Both the position numbers and the translations under genes were made by a program. The notes below the pieces were generated by a model. The model was not told where the DNA came from, ran no database searches, and worked only from the letters and a program-made list of their open reading frames with translations. A stretch of DNA of 64,000 nucleotides from Rhizobium sp. R635 (GTDB taxonomy: Bacteria > Pseudomonadota > Alphaproteobacteria > Rhizobiales > Rhizobiaceae): NCBI RefSeq assembly GCF_002211285.1, contig NZ_LOKX01000014.1:1-64000 (forward strand), written 5' to 3'. Below are positions 12,286-21,196 of this stretch, in pieces. Position 1 is the first letter of the stretch, and every line of letters begins with the position of its first letter.

Positions 12286-13032
12286 ATGACGGAAACCGCC
12301 AGGAGCACGATCGACCAGGGCGAAGTGGACCGCTTCTCGGCGATGGCAGCGGAATGGTGGAGCCCGACCGGCAAGTTCAAGCCGCTGCACAAGTTCAATC
12401 CCGTCCGCCTCGCCTATATAAGAGACAAGGCCTGCGAGAATTTCGGCCGTGATCCGAAAAGCGCCCGCCCGCTCGAGGGGCTGCGTGTGCTCGACATCGG
12501 TTGCGGTGGCGGCCTTCTGTCCGAACCGGTCGCTCGCATGGGCGCCACGGTCGTCGGCGCCGATCCGTCCGAAAAGAATATTGGCATCGCTTCGACACAC
12601 GCCAGGGCGTCCGGGGTTTCGGTCGATTATCGCGCCGTCACCGCCGAGGAGCTCGCCGATGCCGGCGAGACCTTCGATATCGTCCTGAACATGGAAGTGG
12701 TCGAACATGTCGCCGATGTCGAACTCTTCATGACGACCTGCGCGAAGATGGTCCGCCCCGGCGGCCTGATCTTCGTCGCCACCATCAATCGCACGATGAA
12801 GGCGGCGGCGCTCGCCATCTTCGCCGCCGAAAACATTCTGCGCTGGCTGCCGCGCGGCACCCATCAGTATGAAAAACTGGTGCGCCCGGAAGAGCTGGAA
12901 AAGCCGCTCACGGCAAGCGGCCTCGACATCACCGACCGCACCGGCGTCTTCTTCAATCCGCTGTCCAACCAGTGGAACCTGTCCAAGGACATGGACGTGA
13001 ACTACATGCTGCTGGCGAAGCGCGAGGCGTAA
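12286..13032 (+). CDS. ubiG: Ubiquinone biosynthesis O-methyltransferase
   Basis: SAM-dependent enzyme that carries out both O-methylations in ubiquinone synthesis. The 248 residues contain the methyltransferase motif [15 protein letters not shown], the DxE-type VNxEVVEHV stretch ([12 protein letters not shown]), and a C-terminal region [11 protein letters not shown] that is characteristic of UbiG. The frame opens upstream at 12214, but AAGGAGA lies 6 bases before the ATG at 12286 and the family starts near [10 protein letters not shown], so the later start is used. Transcribed away from lysC; parDE follows 62 bp downstream. Confidence 0.95.
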   Translation: MTETARSTIDQGEVDRFSAMAAEWWSPTGKFKPLHKFNPVRLAYIRDKACENFGRDPKSARPLEGLRVLDIGCGGGLLSEPVARMGATVVGADPSEKNIGIASTHARASGVSVDYRAVTAEELADAGETFDIVLNMEVVEHVADVELFMTTCAKMVRPGGLIFVATINRTMKAAALAIFAAENILRWLPRGTHQYEKLVRPEELEKPLTASGLDITDRTGVFFNPLSNQWNLSKDMDVNYMLLAKREA

Positions 13033-13094
13033 GCAAGTCTTCGCATCCGGAAAACTATGATAAGGTCGATCCGTTCATCCGAAGGAGAAACTCG

Positions 13095-13367
13095 ATGGGC
13101 GAAGCCGCAAAAATTACCGTTACCTTGGAACCTCGTCTCGAAGAATATGTGCGCGACGAAGTTGCCCGCGGCGCCTTCAAGTCGAGCAGCGACTATATCG
13201 AAAGCGTGCTGCGTGACCGCTACAATGACGATCAACGCGTTCACGAATTGGAAGATGAACTGCAAAAAGGCATCGACGATCTGGAAGCAGGGCGGACCTT
13301 ATCCCTTGAGGACGCATTCAACGGTGTTTATGCCGAACTCGGCCTGGACAAGCTCCGCAGTCGATGA
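13095..13367 (+). CDS. parD: Type II antitoxin, ParD family
   Basis: Antitoxin of 90 residues. The N-terminal ribbon-helix-helix segment (KITVTLEPRLEEYVRDEV, then SSDYIESVLRDR) binds the operator and dimerises. The C-terminal tail (GRTLSLEDAFNGVYAELG) is the flexible part that wraps the toxin. The ATG at 13095 has GAAGGAG 7 bases upstream. An in-frame opening inside ubiG exists but has no such site. It overlaps parE by 4 bases (ATGA), the normal coupling for this pair, and the complex is expected to repress its own promoter. Antitoxins of this family neutralise ParE. Confidence 0.88.
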   Translation: MGEAAKITVTLEPRLEEYVRDEVARGAFKSSSDYIESVLRDRYNDDQRVHELEDELQKGIDDLEAGRTLSLEDAFNGVYAELGLDKLRSR

Positions 13368-13663
13368 AGGTGGCCTTCTCCCAGGCCGCCCGTGCCGATC
13401 TGCTCGCAATCGGCCGTTATATTCTTGAACAAAATCCAACGCGCGCTTTGCCGTTCATGGACGAACTGCACTCCGCATGCGTGGAGATTGCGGACATGCC
13501 GCATGCCTTCGTCGAACTTCGGTTGCCAAGACTGAGAGGAGTGCGAAGGCGCCCTTTCGGAAACTATCTCATCTTCTATCGAATTGAGGGCTCCACCGTG
13601 CAGGTGATCCGTATCCTGCATGGCGCGCGAGACTACATCAACATCCTTCGACGGATGAGTTAG
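13364..13663 (+). CDS. parE: Type II toxin, RelE/ParE superfamily
   Basis: Toxin of 99 residues with the RelE/ParE fold: KVAFSQAARADLLAIGRYI at the N-terminus, the central FVELRLPRLRGVRRRPFGNYLIFYRI strand block, and VIRILHGARDYINIL at the C-terminus. The pairing with a ribbon-helix-helix ParD antitoxin favours ParE (gyrase poisoning) over mRNA-cutting RelE, but the sequence alone cannot decide. The length is full and no frameshift is visible, so the module is probably functional. It ends 5 bp before the stop of the convergent DUF1178 gene. Confidence 0.87.
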   Translation: MKVAFSQAARADLLAIGRYILEQNPTRALPFMDELHSACVEIADMPHAFVELRLPRLRGVRRRPFGNYLIFYRIEGSTVQVIRILHGARDYINILRRMS

Positions 13664-13668
13664 GCATC

Positions 13669-14097
13669 TCAGTTTACGTCCTCGGGCAGCACCGGAATGG
13701 CCGCGATCTCGATGCCCTCTTCCACGAGCGCCTGCGCCTCGTCGACCGTCGCCTGGCCGATGATGCCGCGGGCATCTGCCTCGCCGTAGTGGATCTTGCG
13801 GGCTTCCTCGGGAAACTTCGTGCCGACATCCTCGGAATTGGCTTTGACGGCCGCGACCGCCTCTTTCAGCTTTTCCAGGGCCTCCCGGCGCATGGCATCC
13901 ATCGCCAGCGTCTGCCTCTCGTCCTTCTTGCGCGCGGTCGACACCGAAGGCGCCATCAGGAGCTTGGACACGGCGGCGGAATGGCAGACCGGACAAGTCA
14001 GGAAACCGGTCTCGACCTGGCGGTCGAAATCGGCGCTCTCCGAAAACCAGCCTTCGAACTCATGGGCATTGTCACAGGTAAGGGAATAGCGGATCAA
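13669..14097 (-). CDS. DUF1178 family protein
   Basis: Small conserved protein of 142 residues of unknown function. The N-terminus IRYSLTCDNAHEFEGWF and a CPVC pair at about residues 35-38 form a zinc-ribbon-like start, with a single C9 in front. The rest is helical and charged, with a conserved KIHYGEADARGIIG segment. The start at 14097 overlaps the stop of the amidase gene by 4 bases (ATGA), so the two are translationally coupled. It is the last gene of the leftward comF-grxC-amidase-DUF1178 run, an order shared with other Rhizobiales. Confidence 0.85.
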   Translation of the reverse strand: MIRYSLTCDNAHEFEGWFSESADFDRQVETGFLTCPVCHSAAVSKLLMAPSVSTARKKDERQTLAMDAMRREALEKLKEAVAAVKANSEDVGTKFPEEARKIHYGEADARGIIGQATVDEAQALVEEGIEIAAIPVLPEDVN

Positions 14098-14951
14098 GCG
14101 GCGACGCCTCCTGCGACTGCCCCCGCGATTTTCTCGACCGAGAATTCCCGGCCGTTCCTCAGGTTCGGGATCTTGTCATGAGCGGCCTTGACCGCGCCGG
14201 GATCGATCTCGGCCACAATAACAGCCTCGCCGGTGGCGCCGGCCGAGGCCAGCACCGTGCCCCAGGGGTCGATGATCATCGAGTGACCGAAGGTCTCCCG
14301 GCCGTCCTCGTGCCGGCCGGCCTGTGCGGCGGCAATGACGAAGACGCCGTTCTCGATCGCGCGGGCTCTCAGCAGGATTTCCCAATGCGCCTCGCCGGTC
14401 TGCCTGGTAAAGGCGGCGGGAACCGTCATCACCTCGGCGCCGGCAACGGCCTGAGCGCGAAACAGCGCAGGGAAGCGAACGTCGTAGCAGATGGCAAAGC
14501 CCATTTCCGCGAAAGGCAGCGACAAGACACGCGCTTCCGAGCCGGCCGTATAGGACGCACTTTCGCGCCAACTCTCGCCATTGTCGAGATCGACGTCGAA
14601 CATATGGATCTTGTCGTAGCGGTTGAGGATTCGCCCATCGGGACCGAAGAGGAAGCCGCGATTGGCGATCTTGCCGTCGTCAAGCGCGATCGCCGTCGAG
14701 CCGACATGCATGTAGATACCAAGCTCCATCGCAAGCTCGGAGCCGGTCCTGACGATGATGTCATGCGTCTCGTCAGCAAGCACGGCGCGGGCGGCGGCGC
14801 GGTCGCGTTGCAGCATGCCGGTCATCTCGGGCGTCTGCACATAGGCAGCACCTTGAGCCGCGGCCTCGCGCACCAGCCGCGCCATGGCTGCGGCATTCTT
14901 CACCGGATCGACCCCGGAACACATCTGAACGGCGGCGGCCTTGAAGCTCAT
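14094..14951 (-). CDS. Carbon-nitrogen hydrolase family protein (Nit1/omega-amidase-like)
   Basis: Nitrilase-superfamily enzyme of 285 residues. The Glu-Lys-Cys triad is visible: the first Glu in YVQTPEMTGML, the Lys in RYDKIHMFDVD, and the Cys in FAICYDVRFPALFRA. The closest group is Nit1/NIT2, which repairs deaminated glutathione or acts as an omega-amidase on 2-oxoglutaramate. Its neighbour is glutaredoxin, which fits glutathione housekeeping, but this is an inference from context. The longer frame reaches 15032 inside grxC. The ATG at 14951 has GAGGAAG upstream and starts MSFKAAAVQM as in the family, so that start is used. Confidence 0.88.
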   Translation of the reverse strand: MSFKAAAVQMCSGVDPVKNAAAMARLVREAAAQGAAYVQTPEMTGMLQRDRAAARAVLADETHDIIVRTGSELAMELGIYMHVGSTAIALDDGKIANRGFLFGPDGRILNRYDKIHMFDVDLDNGESWRESASYTAGSEARVLSLPFAEMGFAICYDVRFPALFRAQAVAGAEVMTVPAAFTRQTGEAHWEILLRARAIENGVFVIAAAQAGRHEDGRETFGHSMIIDPWGTVLASAGATGEAVIVAEIDPGAVKAAHDKIPNLRNGREFSVEKIAGAVAGGVAA

Positions 14952-14961
14952 CGGTTCTTCC

Positions 14962-15219
14962 TCAAGCAGCCAGCATTGGATCGAGCTTGCCGGCCCGATC
15001 GAGCGCGAAGAGATCGTCGCAACCGCCGACATGATCGGCGCCGATGAAGATCTGTGGGAAGGTGGTGCGCCCGTTCGACTTGCCGATCATTTCCTGGCGA
15101 AGATCCGGCGAATAGGTCGCGTCGTGTTCGACATATTCGACGCCCTTTTCTTCGAGAAGGGACTTGGCGCGGGCGCAATAGCCGCAAAACTGTCGTGTAT
15201 AGATGGTGACGGGTACCAT
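14962..15219 (-). CDS. grxC: Glutaredoxin 3
   Basis: Dithiol glutaredoxin of 85 residues that reduces disulfides and glutathione mixed disulfides. It has the redox centre CGYC at residues 12-15, the cis-proline region TTFPQIFI, and the glutathione-binding VGGCDDL. A site GGAG lies 7 bases before the ATG at 15219; the frame opening further up at 15255 is not supported. It lies 32 bp after comF and 10 bp before the amidase gene. Confidence 0.93.
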   Translation of the reverse strand: MVPVTIYTRQFCGYCARAKSLLEEKGVEYVEHDATYSPDLRQEMIGKSNGRTTFPQIFIGADHVGGCDDLFALDRAGKLDPMLAA

Positions 15220-15251
15220 GATATCTCCAGACGGGTGCCGGGGTATTTCTG

Positions 15252-16028
15252 TCATATAGGCCCGGAGAGAGCCCTTGCAAAGGTCAAAACCGTGATCTCA
15301 GCCGCACCCGCCTTGCGCAGTGTCCGGCTTGCGGCGGCGACCGTCGCCCCCGTCGTATAGACGTCGTCGACGAGCACGATGCGCTTGCCGAAAACGTCGT
15401 TTTCGCAGCCCTTGGCAATCGCGAAAGCGCCTCTGACATTGTCCTCGCGCGCCTTCGCGCCGAGGCCGACCTGCTGGCTGGTGCGCTTGACACGGACGAG
15501 CGTCGCGGCGAGCAGCGGCTTGCCCGAAAGCTTCGCCATATGGCGGGCAAGCTCGGCCGCCTGATTGAACTTGCGCGCCAGCATGCGGGTGCGGTGCAGC
15601 GGCACCGGGATCAGCGCATCGCAGCTTTCGACCGTCCCGTCGGCGGCGCGCAGCATCCAGGCCGCCATCATCGGCGCCAGATCGGTGCGGTCGCGGTATT
15701 TGAGCCCGTGAACGAGATCGCGGACGGCATGGTCGTGGGTCGCGGCTGACCGCAGCCGGTCGAAGGGCGGCGGATTGGCGATCGCCTCGGCGCTCAGAAT
15801 ACCGGCGCCGAGATCGTGCGAGAAGGGAATGCCGAGCACTTCGCAATAGGGCCGTTCGATGAAACGGATGCCGGACCAGCATTTTGCGCAAAGCCCGCGA
15901 TGATCGCCGGTCGAGATGCCGCAGACGGAACAGGCGGGCGGATAGAGGAAATCGGCCAGCGCCGAAAACGGCCGCAAGATCTGCGCCCGCAGGAATTCCA
16001 TCGGTCTTTCGAAATGGATCGATTTCAT
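15252..16028 (-). CDS. ComF family protein (phosphoribosyltransferase fold)
   Basis: 258 residues. A zinc-finger-like N-terminus with paired cysteines (YPPACSVCGIS, then GLCAKCW) is followed by a phosphoribosyltransferase-type domain with the PRPP loop IVLVDDVYTTGAT. ComF proteins are linked to DNA uptake in some bacteria and to DNA-intermediate handling in others; the role in rhizobia is not established. First gene of the leftward run into grxC. The ATG at 16028 lacks a strong ribosome-binding site and an alternative ATG lies at 16001. Confidence 0.88.
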   Translation of the reverse strand: MKSIHFERPMEFLRAQILRPFSALADFLYPPACSVCGISTGDHRGLCAKCWSGIRFIERPYCEVLGIPFSHDLGAGILSAEAIANPPPFDRLRSAATHDHAVRDLVHGLKYRDRTDLAPMMAAWMLRAADGTVESCDALIPVPLHRTRMLARKFNQAAELARHMAKLSGKPLLAATLVRVKRTSQQVGLGAKAREDNVRGAFAIAKGCENDVFGKRIVLVDDVYTTGATVAAASRTLRKAGAAEITVLTFARALSGPI

Positions 16029-16105
16029 GCCAGCGAGATTAGCCTGTTCTCTCCCAAAGGAAAATCGCCTTGCCGCTGAGACGGCGCGGGACTAAGGACA
16101 TCGCC

Positions 16106-16990
16106 ATGGAAACGATCTTCGACAGAGCCCTGATCGCCGCACATCGCCATCGCGCGCTTGTCAACAACGACCCGAAAGCCGCCTTCCTGCTCGACATCGC
16201 CGCCGCGGAAATGGCCGAAAGGCTTGCCGTCGTCGAGCGGACATTCGAGACCGCCGTCGAACTGCACGGCGCGACCGGCGTGGCCGCCCGCGCCGCAATG
16301 GCGACCGGCAAGATCGGTACGATGATCCGGGTCGAGAGCGAGAGGGCCTATGCGGCCCCAAGCGAAACCTTGATCGAGGCGCCGCTCGAAGACGTGCCGC
16401 TAGAGCCGCAATCGGCCAATCTCGTCTTCGCGCCGCTCAGCCTGCATCTGACCAACGATACGCCTGGCGTTTTCATCCAGATCCGGCGCGCCTTGAAGCC
16501 GGACGGCCTGTTCCTGGCCGCGATCCCCGGCGCCGGCACGCTGCAGGAACTGCGCGAGGTGCTGCTGGCCGCCGAACTCGATATCACGGGCGGCGCAAGC
16601 CCGCGCGTCATCCCCTTCGCCGATGTGCGTGATGTCGGCGGCCTCATGCAGCGCGCCGGCTTCACCCTGCCGGTGATCGACACGGAGAACTATACGGTAC
16701 GATATGACTCGCTCTTTCCGCTGATGCGGGATCTGAGGGCGATGGGCATGAGTAATCCGCTCGCAGCCCGCGCCCGCATGCCGCTGACGCGCGCCTTCTT
16801 CCTGCGCGCGGCCGAGATCTACGCCGAACGCTACTCCGATCCCGACGGGCGCATCCGCGCGACCTTCTCGATCATCTATGTCTCAGGATGGGCTCCGCAC
16901 GAGAGCCAGCAAAAGCCGCTCCAGCCGGGTTCGGCCAAGGCACGCCTTGCCGATGCGCTGAAGGTGGACGAGCACAAGCTCAGGCAATAG
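16106..16990 (+). CDS. SAM-dependent methyltransferase, BioC/NDUFAF5-like
   Basis: 294 residues with a degenerate class I methyltransferase domain. The acidic loop and the LVFAPLSLHLTNDTPGVFIQIRRALKPDGLFLAAIPG region are typical of the alphaproteobacterial relatives of mitochondrial NDUFAF5, an arginine hydroxylase needed for complex I assembly. BioC (biotin synthesis) is the other relative, but no biotin genes are nearby. Motif I is not a classical GxGxG (GATGVAARAAMATGKIGT), so a hydroxylase or altered function is plausible. The ATG at 16106 follows AAGGACA. Divergent from comF. Confidence 0.72.
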   Translation: METIFDRALIAAHRHRALVNNDPKAAFLLDIAAAEMAERLAVVERTFETAVELHGATGVAARAAMATGKIGTMIRVESERAYAAPSETLIEAPLEDVPLEPQSANLVFAPLSLHLTNDTPGVFIQIRRALKPDGLFLAAIPGAGTLQELREVLLAAELDITGGASPRVIPFADVRDVGGLMQRAGFTLPVIDTENYTVRYDSLFPLMRDLRAMGMSNPLAARARMPLTRAFFLRAAEIYAERYSDPDGRIRATFSIIYVSGWAPHESQQKPLQPGSAKARLADALKVDEHKLRQ

Positions 16991-17052
16991 AGCAATTCCA
17001 GGAAAAGTGTGAGCCATTTTCGGACAACGTCATGCTCTCACTCTTGATTGAG
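16984..17052. repeat. Partial rhizobial intergenic repeat
   Basis: Starts at the stop codon of the methyltransferase gene with TAGAGCAATTCCAGGAAAAG, a sequence I recognise as the opening of a dispersed intergenic repeat in Rhizobium. The rest (GTGTGAGC...TGCTCTCACTC) forms an imperfect inverted repeat. Only the start matches the usual element; identification is from memory and not searched. Confidence 0.45.
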
Positions 17053-17064
17053 CAGGCTGCTTCT

Positions 17065-17232
17065 TCAGTCCCCGGGCAGAGTGTCGATGATCACGTTGAA
17101 AACGTTCTGCAGGCTGCCGGTGAAGGCGCCGAGACCAGCGATGAGCGCAGTGCAGATGATGGCGGCGATCAGGCCGTATTCGACCGCCGTCGCACCTCTG
17201 CGATCTGTAAGATATGCTTTCAAAAGGCGCAT
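17065..17232 (-). CDS. Flp family type IVb pilin
   Basis: 55-residue pilin subunit. After a short basic leader (MRLLKAYLTDRRG) it has the class IVb prepilin signature GATAVEYGLIAAII, with Glu at position +5 of the mature region, followed by the hydrophobic helix. Cleavage would be by a CpaA-type prepilin peptidase after RRG. The rest of the tad/cpa machinery is absent from this window, so this is an orphan pilin gene. It lies 69 bp downstream of the leftward 105-residue membrane protein gene. The start codon is preceded by AGAGGG at rather long spacing. The frame is too short for a long-ORF scan. Confidence 0.88.
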   Translation of the reverse strand: MRLLKAYLTDRRGATAVEYGLIAAIICTALIAGLGAFTGSLQNVFNVIIDTLPGD

Positions 17233-17301
17233 TGCCCCAACCCTCTGCGCGAACCGACTGCAACCATCAATTCCACGGCCATCGAATGATGGCCGGCATA
17301 T

Positions 17302-17619
17302 TCAGCAACCGGCGCCGACGCCGTATCCCTGGACGACGCAGACCGAACCCGGCGTATCCTGGAGGACGCTGCGGCGGATCGTATAACGCTTGCCGCCTTC
17401 GTCCTTCGGGATCGATCCGGTCGTGATCGTATCAAAATCAACCGGCGCGCTGGCGAAGACACTTTTCTTCGAGGAATCCGCAAGCATCGGCGTCAGGATG
17501 AGTGTCAGCGCGACCACCGCCGTACCGAACAGAAGGGCGATATTGAGCGCACCCGTCCTGCGCGAGGCAGACGAAGCCCGTTCCTTTTCCCGGACAGCTT
17601 TCCAGAAATCATCGTCCAT
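17302..17619 (-). CDS. Hypothetical single-pass membrane protein
   Basis: 105 residues, not recognised as a named family. A charged N-terminus (MDDDFWKAVREKERASSASR) is followed by one strong membrane helix at about 24-44 and a periplasmic tail that contains VDFDTITTGSIPKD and a C-terminal CVVQGYGVGAGC. The reading frame opens further upstream at 17727, but that part is Arg-rich without family character; the ATG at 17619 has only a weak AAGGC-like site. Same strand as the Flp pilin just downstream, so a shared transcript is possible. Confidence 0.65.
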   Translation of the reverse strand: MDDDFWKAVREKERASSASRRTGALNIALLFGTAVVALTLILTPMLADSSKKSVFASAPVDFDTITTGSIPKDEGGKRYTIRRSVLQDTPGSVCVVQGYGVGAGC

Positions 17620-17745
17620 GACGTCAAGCCTTTTAATACACGCACGCCAGATGCTTGATTGAGGCCGATCTTTGGCAGAAGGTGTTAAACGATCCATTAA
17701 TATCCACAGCCGAAAACGACGTGGCACAATAATAATAAGCTAATG

Positions 17746-18174
17746 CTAAAGTAGATCCTGCAGCATCGGGATGAGCGGCTCGTCGGCCGGCGGCATCGGG
17801 TAGTCGCGCAGCGCCTGCGGCCGCACCCATTTCAGCGCCTGCCCCTCGCGGCCCTGCGGGATGCCCTCGTAGCGCCGGCAGATATAAAGCGGCATCAGAA
17901 GGTGGAATGTCTCGTAGGAATGGCTGGCGAAAGTGAGCGGTGCGAGGCAGGCGATCTTGGTCTTGATGCCGAGCTCCTCTTCGAGCTCGCGCACCAGCGT
18001 TTCCTCGGGCGTCTCGCCGGGCTCCACCTTGCCGCCGGGAAATTCCCAGAGCCCGGCAAGCGACTTTCCCTCGGGGCGCTGTGCCAACAGGATACGCCCA
18101 TCGGCATCGATCAGCGCGCAGGCGGCGACCAGCAATATCTTCCGGCCATTGCACTGTATGAGAGGCTCGCTCAT
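17746..18174 (-). CDS. mutT: (deoxy)nucleoside triphosphate pyrophosphohydrolase, MutT family
   Basis: Nudix hydrolase of 142 residues that most likely removes 8-oxo-dGTP from the nucleotide pool. The Nudix box is complete and runs from GKVEPGETPEE to VRELEEELGI, and the flanking GLWEFPGG fits MutT. The start at 18174 overlaps the stop of the GNAT gene in an ATGA arrangement, which supports it over the frame start at 18198. Last gene of the leftward argJ-GNAT-mutT unit. Confidence 0.92.
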   Translation of the reverse strand: MSEPLIQCNGRKILLVAACALIDADGRILLAQRPEGKSLAGLWEFPGGKVEPGETPEETLVRELEEELGIKTKIACLAPLTFASHSYETFHLLMPLYICRRYEGIPQGREGQALKWVRPQALRDYPMPPADEPLIPMLQDLL

Positions 18175-18989
18175 CGCGGCTCCTGCTGCCAATAGCAATA
18201 ATGATAGGCGTCGCGGAAGCCGAGGCGCTCGTAGAGTGCGATGGCCGGACGGTTGGAAAGCTTCACCTGCAGCCAGGCCGAGCGGGCGCTGCGCATGCGC
18301 GCCCAGCGCAACGCCGAGACCAGAATCTCGGTGCCGAGTCCCTCCCGCCGCCGCGCCTCGGAGACCGAAAGCGACATGATGCCGGCAAGATCGTTATCCT
18401 GGACGCAAAGCACGGTCGCGAGCGGACCTTCGACCGCATTCTCGATCATGAACAGACCCGACGGCGGCTTGATCGCCGAAATGATTTCGGCAAGCGCCGG
18501 CTTCAGCGTCGACGGCGCCCCATCAACGGCAAGGTTTGCGTCGACGAAGCGGCCGATATCATGGGTCGGCAGGTGATCGAGCGTATCCGGCAGTTCCGCC
18601 TCGGCAAGGTCGCAGGTCATTACCACGGTCTCGTCGAACTGCGTCCACTTCTGGGCGCGCAGGAGCTCGATCAGCACCGGCGAGGCAAGCGGCGTCTGGC
18701 GAACCACGGCGGGACGGCCATAGGCCTCGAACTTCCGGCTTGCCTTTTCCAGGCGGATTTCGACGTCGCGATGATCCGAGGGATCGAGCGGCACGATGGA
18801 ATTCAGCCGATTGGACGGATGGCCCGCCGTCAGCCGCACCTGCCAGCTGCCGTCATATTGCACGGATGCCGCCGGCCAGGCGCGAAAGCCGACGGCCTCC
18901 AGCCTGCGGACCAGCGGCAGATTCTGTTGGGAAATGGATATCTGCGCCAATGAACGATCAGCTCCGATAGTCGCCATTGATCGCAACAT
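18171..18989 (-). CDS. GNAT family N-acetyltransferase
   Basis: 272 residues. The C-terminal half has an acetyl-CoA-binding segment [21 protein letters not shown] and the typical ending [20 protein letters not shown]. The N-terminal half looks like a second, degenerate GNAT fold. The substrate is unknown. It sits between argJ (overlap of about 20-30 bases) and mutT (4-base overlap), a conserved order in rhizobia. The start is uncertain: ATG at 18989 or 18977, or the TTG at 18986, all near an AAGGA site. Confidence 0.85.
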   Translation of the reverse strand: MLRSMATIGADRSLAQISISQQNLPLVRRLEAVGFRAWPAASVQYDGSWQVRLTAGHPSNRLNSIVPLDPSDHRDVEIRLEKASRKFEAYGRPAVVRQTPLASPVLIELLRAQKWTQFDETVVMTCDLAEAELPDTLDHLPTHDIGRFVDANLAVDGAPSTLKPALAEIISAIKPPSGLFMIENAVEGPLATVLCVQDNDLAGIMSLSVSEARRREGLGTEILVSALRWARMRSARSAWLQVKLSNRPAIALYERLGFRDAYHYCYWQQEPR

Positions 18990-20199
18990 ATTCCTTGGTG
19001 AGGTCGCAGGTCCAGACGGTTGCCGACCCAGCGCCGAGGCCGATATCGACTTTGACGGGGATATCCTGCGCCTTCATGACGTCGGAGGCCGCCTGCTCGG
19101 AATAATCGGGATCGCGCTCGCCGTTGACGGCGACCCTGACGTCGCCGAACCAGATGGCGAGCCGGTCGCGGTCGGCCATCTCGCCGGACTTTCCAACGGC
19201 CATGACGATGCGGCCCCAATTGGCATCTTCGCCGGCAGCCGCCGTCTTGACCAGCGGCGAATTGGCGATCGACAGCGCGATACGCTTGGCGGCGGCATCG
19301 CTTTCGGCGCCCGTCACGGTGATTTCGAGCATCTTGGTCGCACCCTCGCCGTCACGCACCACCTGCAGCGAAAGATCCTTCAGCACTTCGTTGAGCGCGG
19401 CGCGGAAAGCGGCAAGACGCGGATCGTCGGCGCGTTCGACGCGGGCCTGACCGTCCTCGGCCGCCGCACCCGTCGCAAACAGCATCAGCGTATCGGAGGT
19501 GGAGGTGTCGCTGTCGACGGTCATGGAATTGAAGGTCGGGCCGACGCCGTCGGACAGAAGCGCCTGCAAGGCTGATGGAGCGATATCGGCATCGGTGACG
19601 ACGAAGGAGAGCATAGTCGCCATATCGGGCGCGATCATGCCGGCGCCCTTGGCAATGCCGTTGATCGTCACGGCAACGCCGCCGATTTCGGCACTGCGGG
19701 TCGAAACCTTCGGATAGGTGTCGGTCGTCATGATCGCCTTGGCGGCCTCGAACCAGAAGTCGCCGGTCGCCTCGGCCTGCATCTTGTCCAGGACGCCTGA
19801 GAATTTGGTGGCATCGAGCGGTTCGCCGATGACGCCTGTCGAAGCCAGGTAAACCTCGTTTTCGCCGCAGCCGACGGCTGATGCAGCCGACTTCGCCGTC
19901 AGCTCGGTCGCCTGGCGGCCCTTCAGGCCGGTGAAGGCATTGGCGTTTCCGGAATTGACGACGACGGCGCGGGCGCTGCCGTGCGGCAGGTTCGCGCGGC
20001 AGAAATCGACCGGTGCCGAAGGGCACTTGGAACGGGTAAAGACACCTGCGACCGATGCCGGCTTGTCGAAGACCATCATCAGCACGTCGGTACGGTTCTT
20101 GTATTTGATGCCGGCGGAAGCCGTCGCCATACGCACGCCGCGCAGCGAAGGCATCTGGACGAAAGATTTGGGGGCGAGCGGAGAGACGGAACCGGACAT
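18958..20199 (-). CDS. argJ: Bifunctional glutamate N-acetyltransferase / amino-acid acetyltransferase
   Basis: Transfers acetyl from N-acetylornithine to glutamate, recycling acetyl groups in arginine synthesis, and may also use acetyl-CoA. The 413 residues carry the self-cleavage site [15 protein letters not shown]: the chain is cut before T195, which becomes the N-terminal nucleophile of the beta subunit. The frame opens far upstream, but that part is Arg/Ser-rich shadow sequence. ATG at 20199 has AGGTG 8 bases before it. argH, also of the arginine route, lies at 46.3 kb in this window. Confidence 0.95.
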   Translation of the reverse strand: MSGSVSPLAPKSFVQMPSLRGVRMATASAGIKYKNRTDVLMMVFDKPASVAGVFTRSKCPSAPVDFCRANLPHGSARAVVVNSGNANAFTGLKGRQATELTAKSAASAVGCGENEVYLASTGVIGEPLDATKFSGVLDKMQAEATGDFWFEAAKAIMTTDTYPKVSTRSAEIGGVAVTINGIAKGAGMIAPDMATMLSFVVTDADIAPSALQALLSDGVGPTFNSMTVDSDTSTSDTLMLFATGAAAEDGQARVERADDPRLAAFRAALNEVLKDLSLQVVRDGEGATKMLEITVTGAESDAAAKRIALSIANSPLVKTAAAGEDANWGRIVMAVGKSGEMADRDRLAIWFGDVRVAVNGERDPDYSEQAASDVMKAQDIPVKVDIGLGAGSATVWTCDLTKEYVAINGDYRS

Positions 20200-20281
20200 G
20201 ATGCGACACCTGCCAATGAGCATTTCCGGGCAAAAGGAAAACCGTTCGGCCTCCGGAAATGCGACAACACGATGATAGTGA

Positions 20282-20304
20282 AGGGCCCGGAAGAACCGGG
20301 CCCT
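20282..20304 (-). terminator. Terminator-like hairpin downstream of the peptidyl-prolyl isomerase gene
   Basis: Perfect 9-bp stem AGGGCCCGG / CCGGGCCCT with a 5-base loop, 11 bp past the isomerase stop and upstream of argJ. The T-tract after it on the minus strand is short (TTCACT), so termination may be partial. Confidence 0.55.
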
Positions 20305-20314
20305 GATGCGAATA

Positions 20315-21196
20315 TTACTGCTTCGGCGCCGGCGCGGCGGGCTCGCTGCCCGGCTCCGGCTGCTTGTTGGCTTCGTCGTAGCCCTTGCGCAGCGTCTCGT
20401 CGGAGATCTCGATCTCGGCGGACGACTTCGCCTGGGCGAGAAGCGCAAGATACTTGTCGCGCATGACGAGCTGACGAACCTGATCCTGCACCTGCTCGAA
20501 CGGCGGCGGCGCGGCGTCGCGCTTATCCTCGACCTTGATGACGTGATAGCCGAAATCGGTCTTCACGGGCGTCTTGGAATAGGTGCCCTTTTCCAATGCG
20601 AAGGCCGCGTCCTCGAATTCCTTGACCATTCGGCCGCGCGTGAAATAGCCGAGATCGCCGCCTTCCGACTTGTTCGGATCGGTGGACTTTTCCTTGGCGA
20701 GTTCGGCGAAATCCTTGCCGGCGTCGAGCTGCTTGATGATCTCCTTGGCCTCATCCTCGGTCTTGACGAGGATATGGCGGGCGTGGACTTCCTCCTGCTT
20801 CGGCAGGGCCGCGACTTCCTTGTCGTAGCGCGCCTTGACTTCTTCAGGCGTCACGGTGTCGACGACATGCTTCTTGAAATAGGCGTTGTGCAGCTCGCGA
20901 TCGGAGAGATACTGCATACGCTTCTTGAATTCGTCGGTCTGGTCGAGCTTCTCGGTGATGGCGTCGGCGGCGAGCAGCTTCACGTCGATGGCGGCCGAAA
21001 GGGCTGCGACCTTCTTCTGGTCGTCGGGGAGCTGCGCCAGCTGCGGATCGAGATTGGCGACGGCGAGATCGAGTTCCGACTGGTGGATCTCCAGATTGCC
21101 GACCTTGGCAATGACGGCGTCGTCGGCATAGGCCGGAGCCTGAAGCGCAACAAAAGTCGCAAAGGCCAAAACGGCGAATTTATTGGTGCTTAACAT
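20315..21196 (-). CDS. Periplasmic parvulin-type peptidyl-prolyl cis-trans isomerase
   Basis: Secreted foldase of 293 residues (PrsA/SurA-like). It has a signal peptide at about 1-23 ending in APAYADD, an N-terminal SurA-like chaperone region, and a single rotamase domain (about 135-240) with [33 protein letters not shown] and [10 protein letters not shown]. The C-terminus is Pro/Ala-rich. The ATG at 21196 follows AAGGGTT. The frame opening at 21310 lacks a signal sequence at its own start. It is divergent from secA, and both products act on exported proteins. Confidence 0.92.
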   Translation of the reverse strand: MLSTNKFAVLAFATFVALQAPAYADDAVIAKVGNLEIHQSELDLAVANLDPQLAQLPDDQKKVAALSAAIDVKLLAADAITEKLDQTDEFKKRMQYLSDRELHNAYFKKHVVDTVTPEEVKARYDKEVAALPKQEEVHARHILVKTEDEAKEIIKQLDAGKDFAELAKEKSTDPNKSEGGDLGYFTRGRMVKEFEDAAFALEKGTYSKTPVKTDFGYHVIKVEDKRDAAPPPFEQVQDQVRQLVMRDKYLALLAQAKSSAEIEISDETLRKGYDEANKQPEPGSEPAAPAPKQ

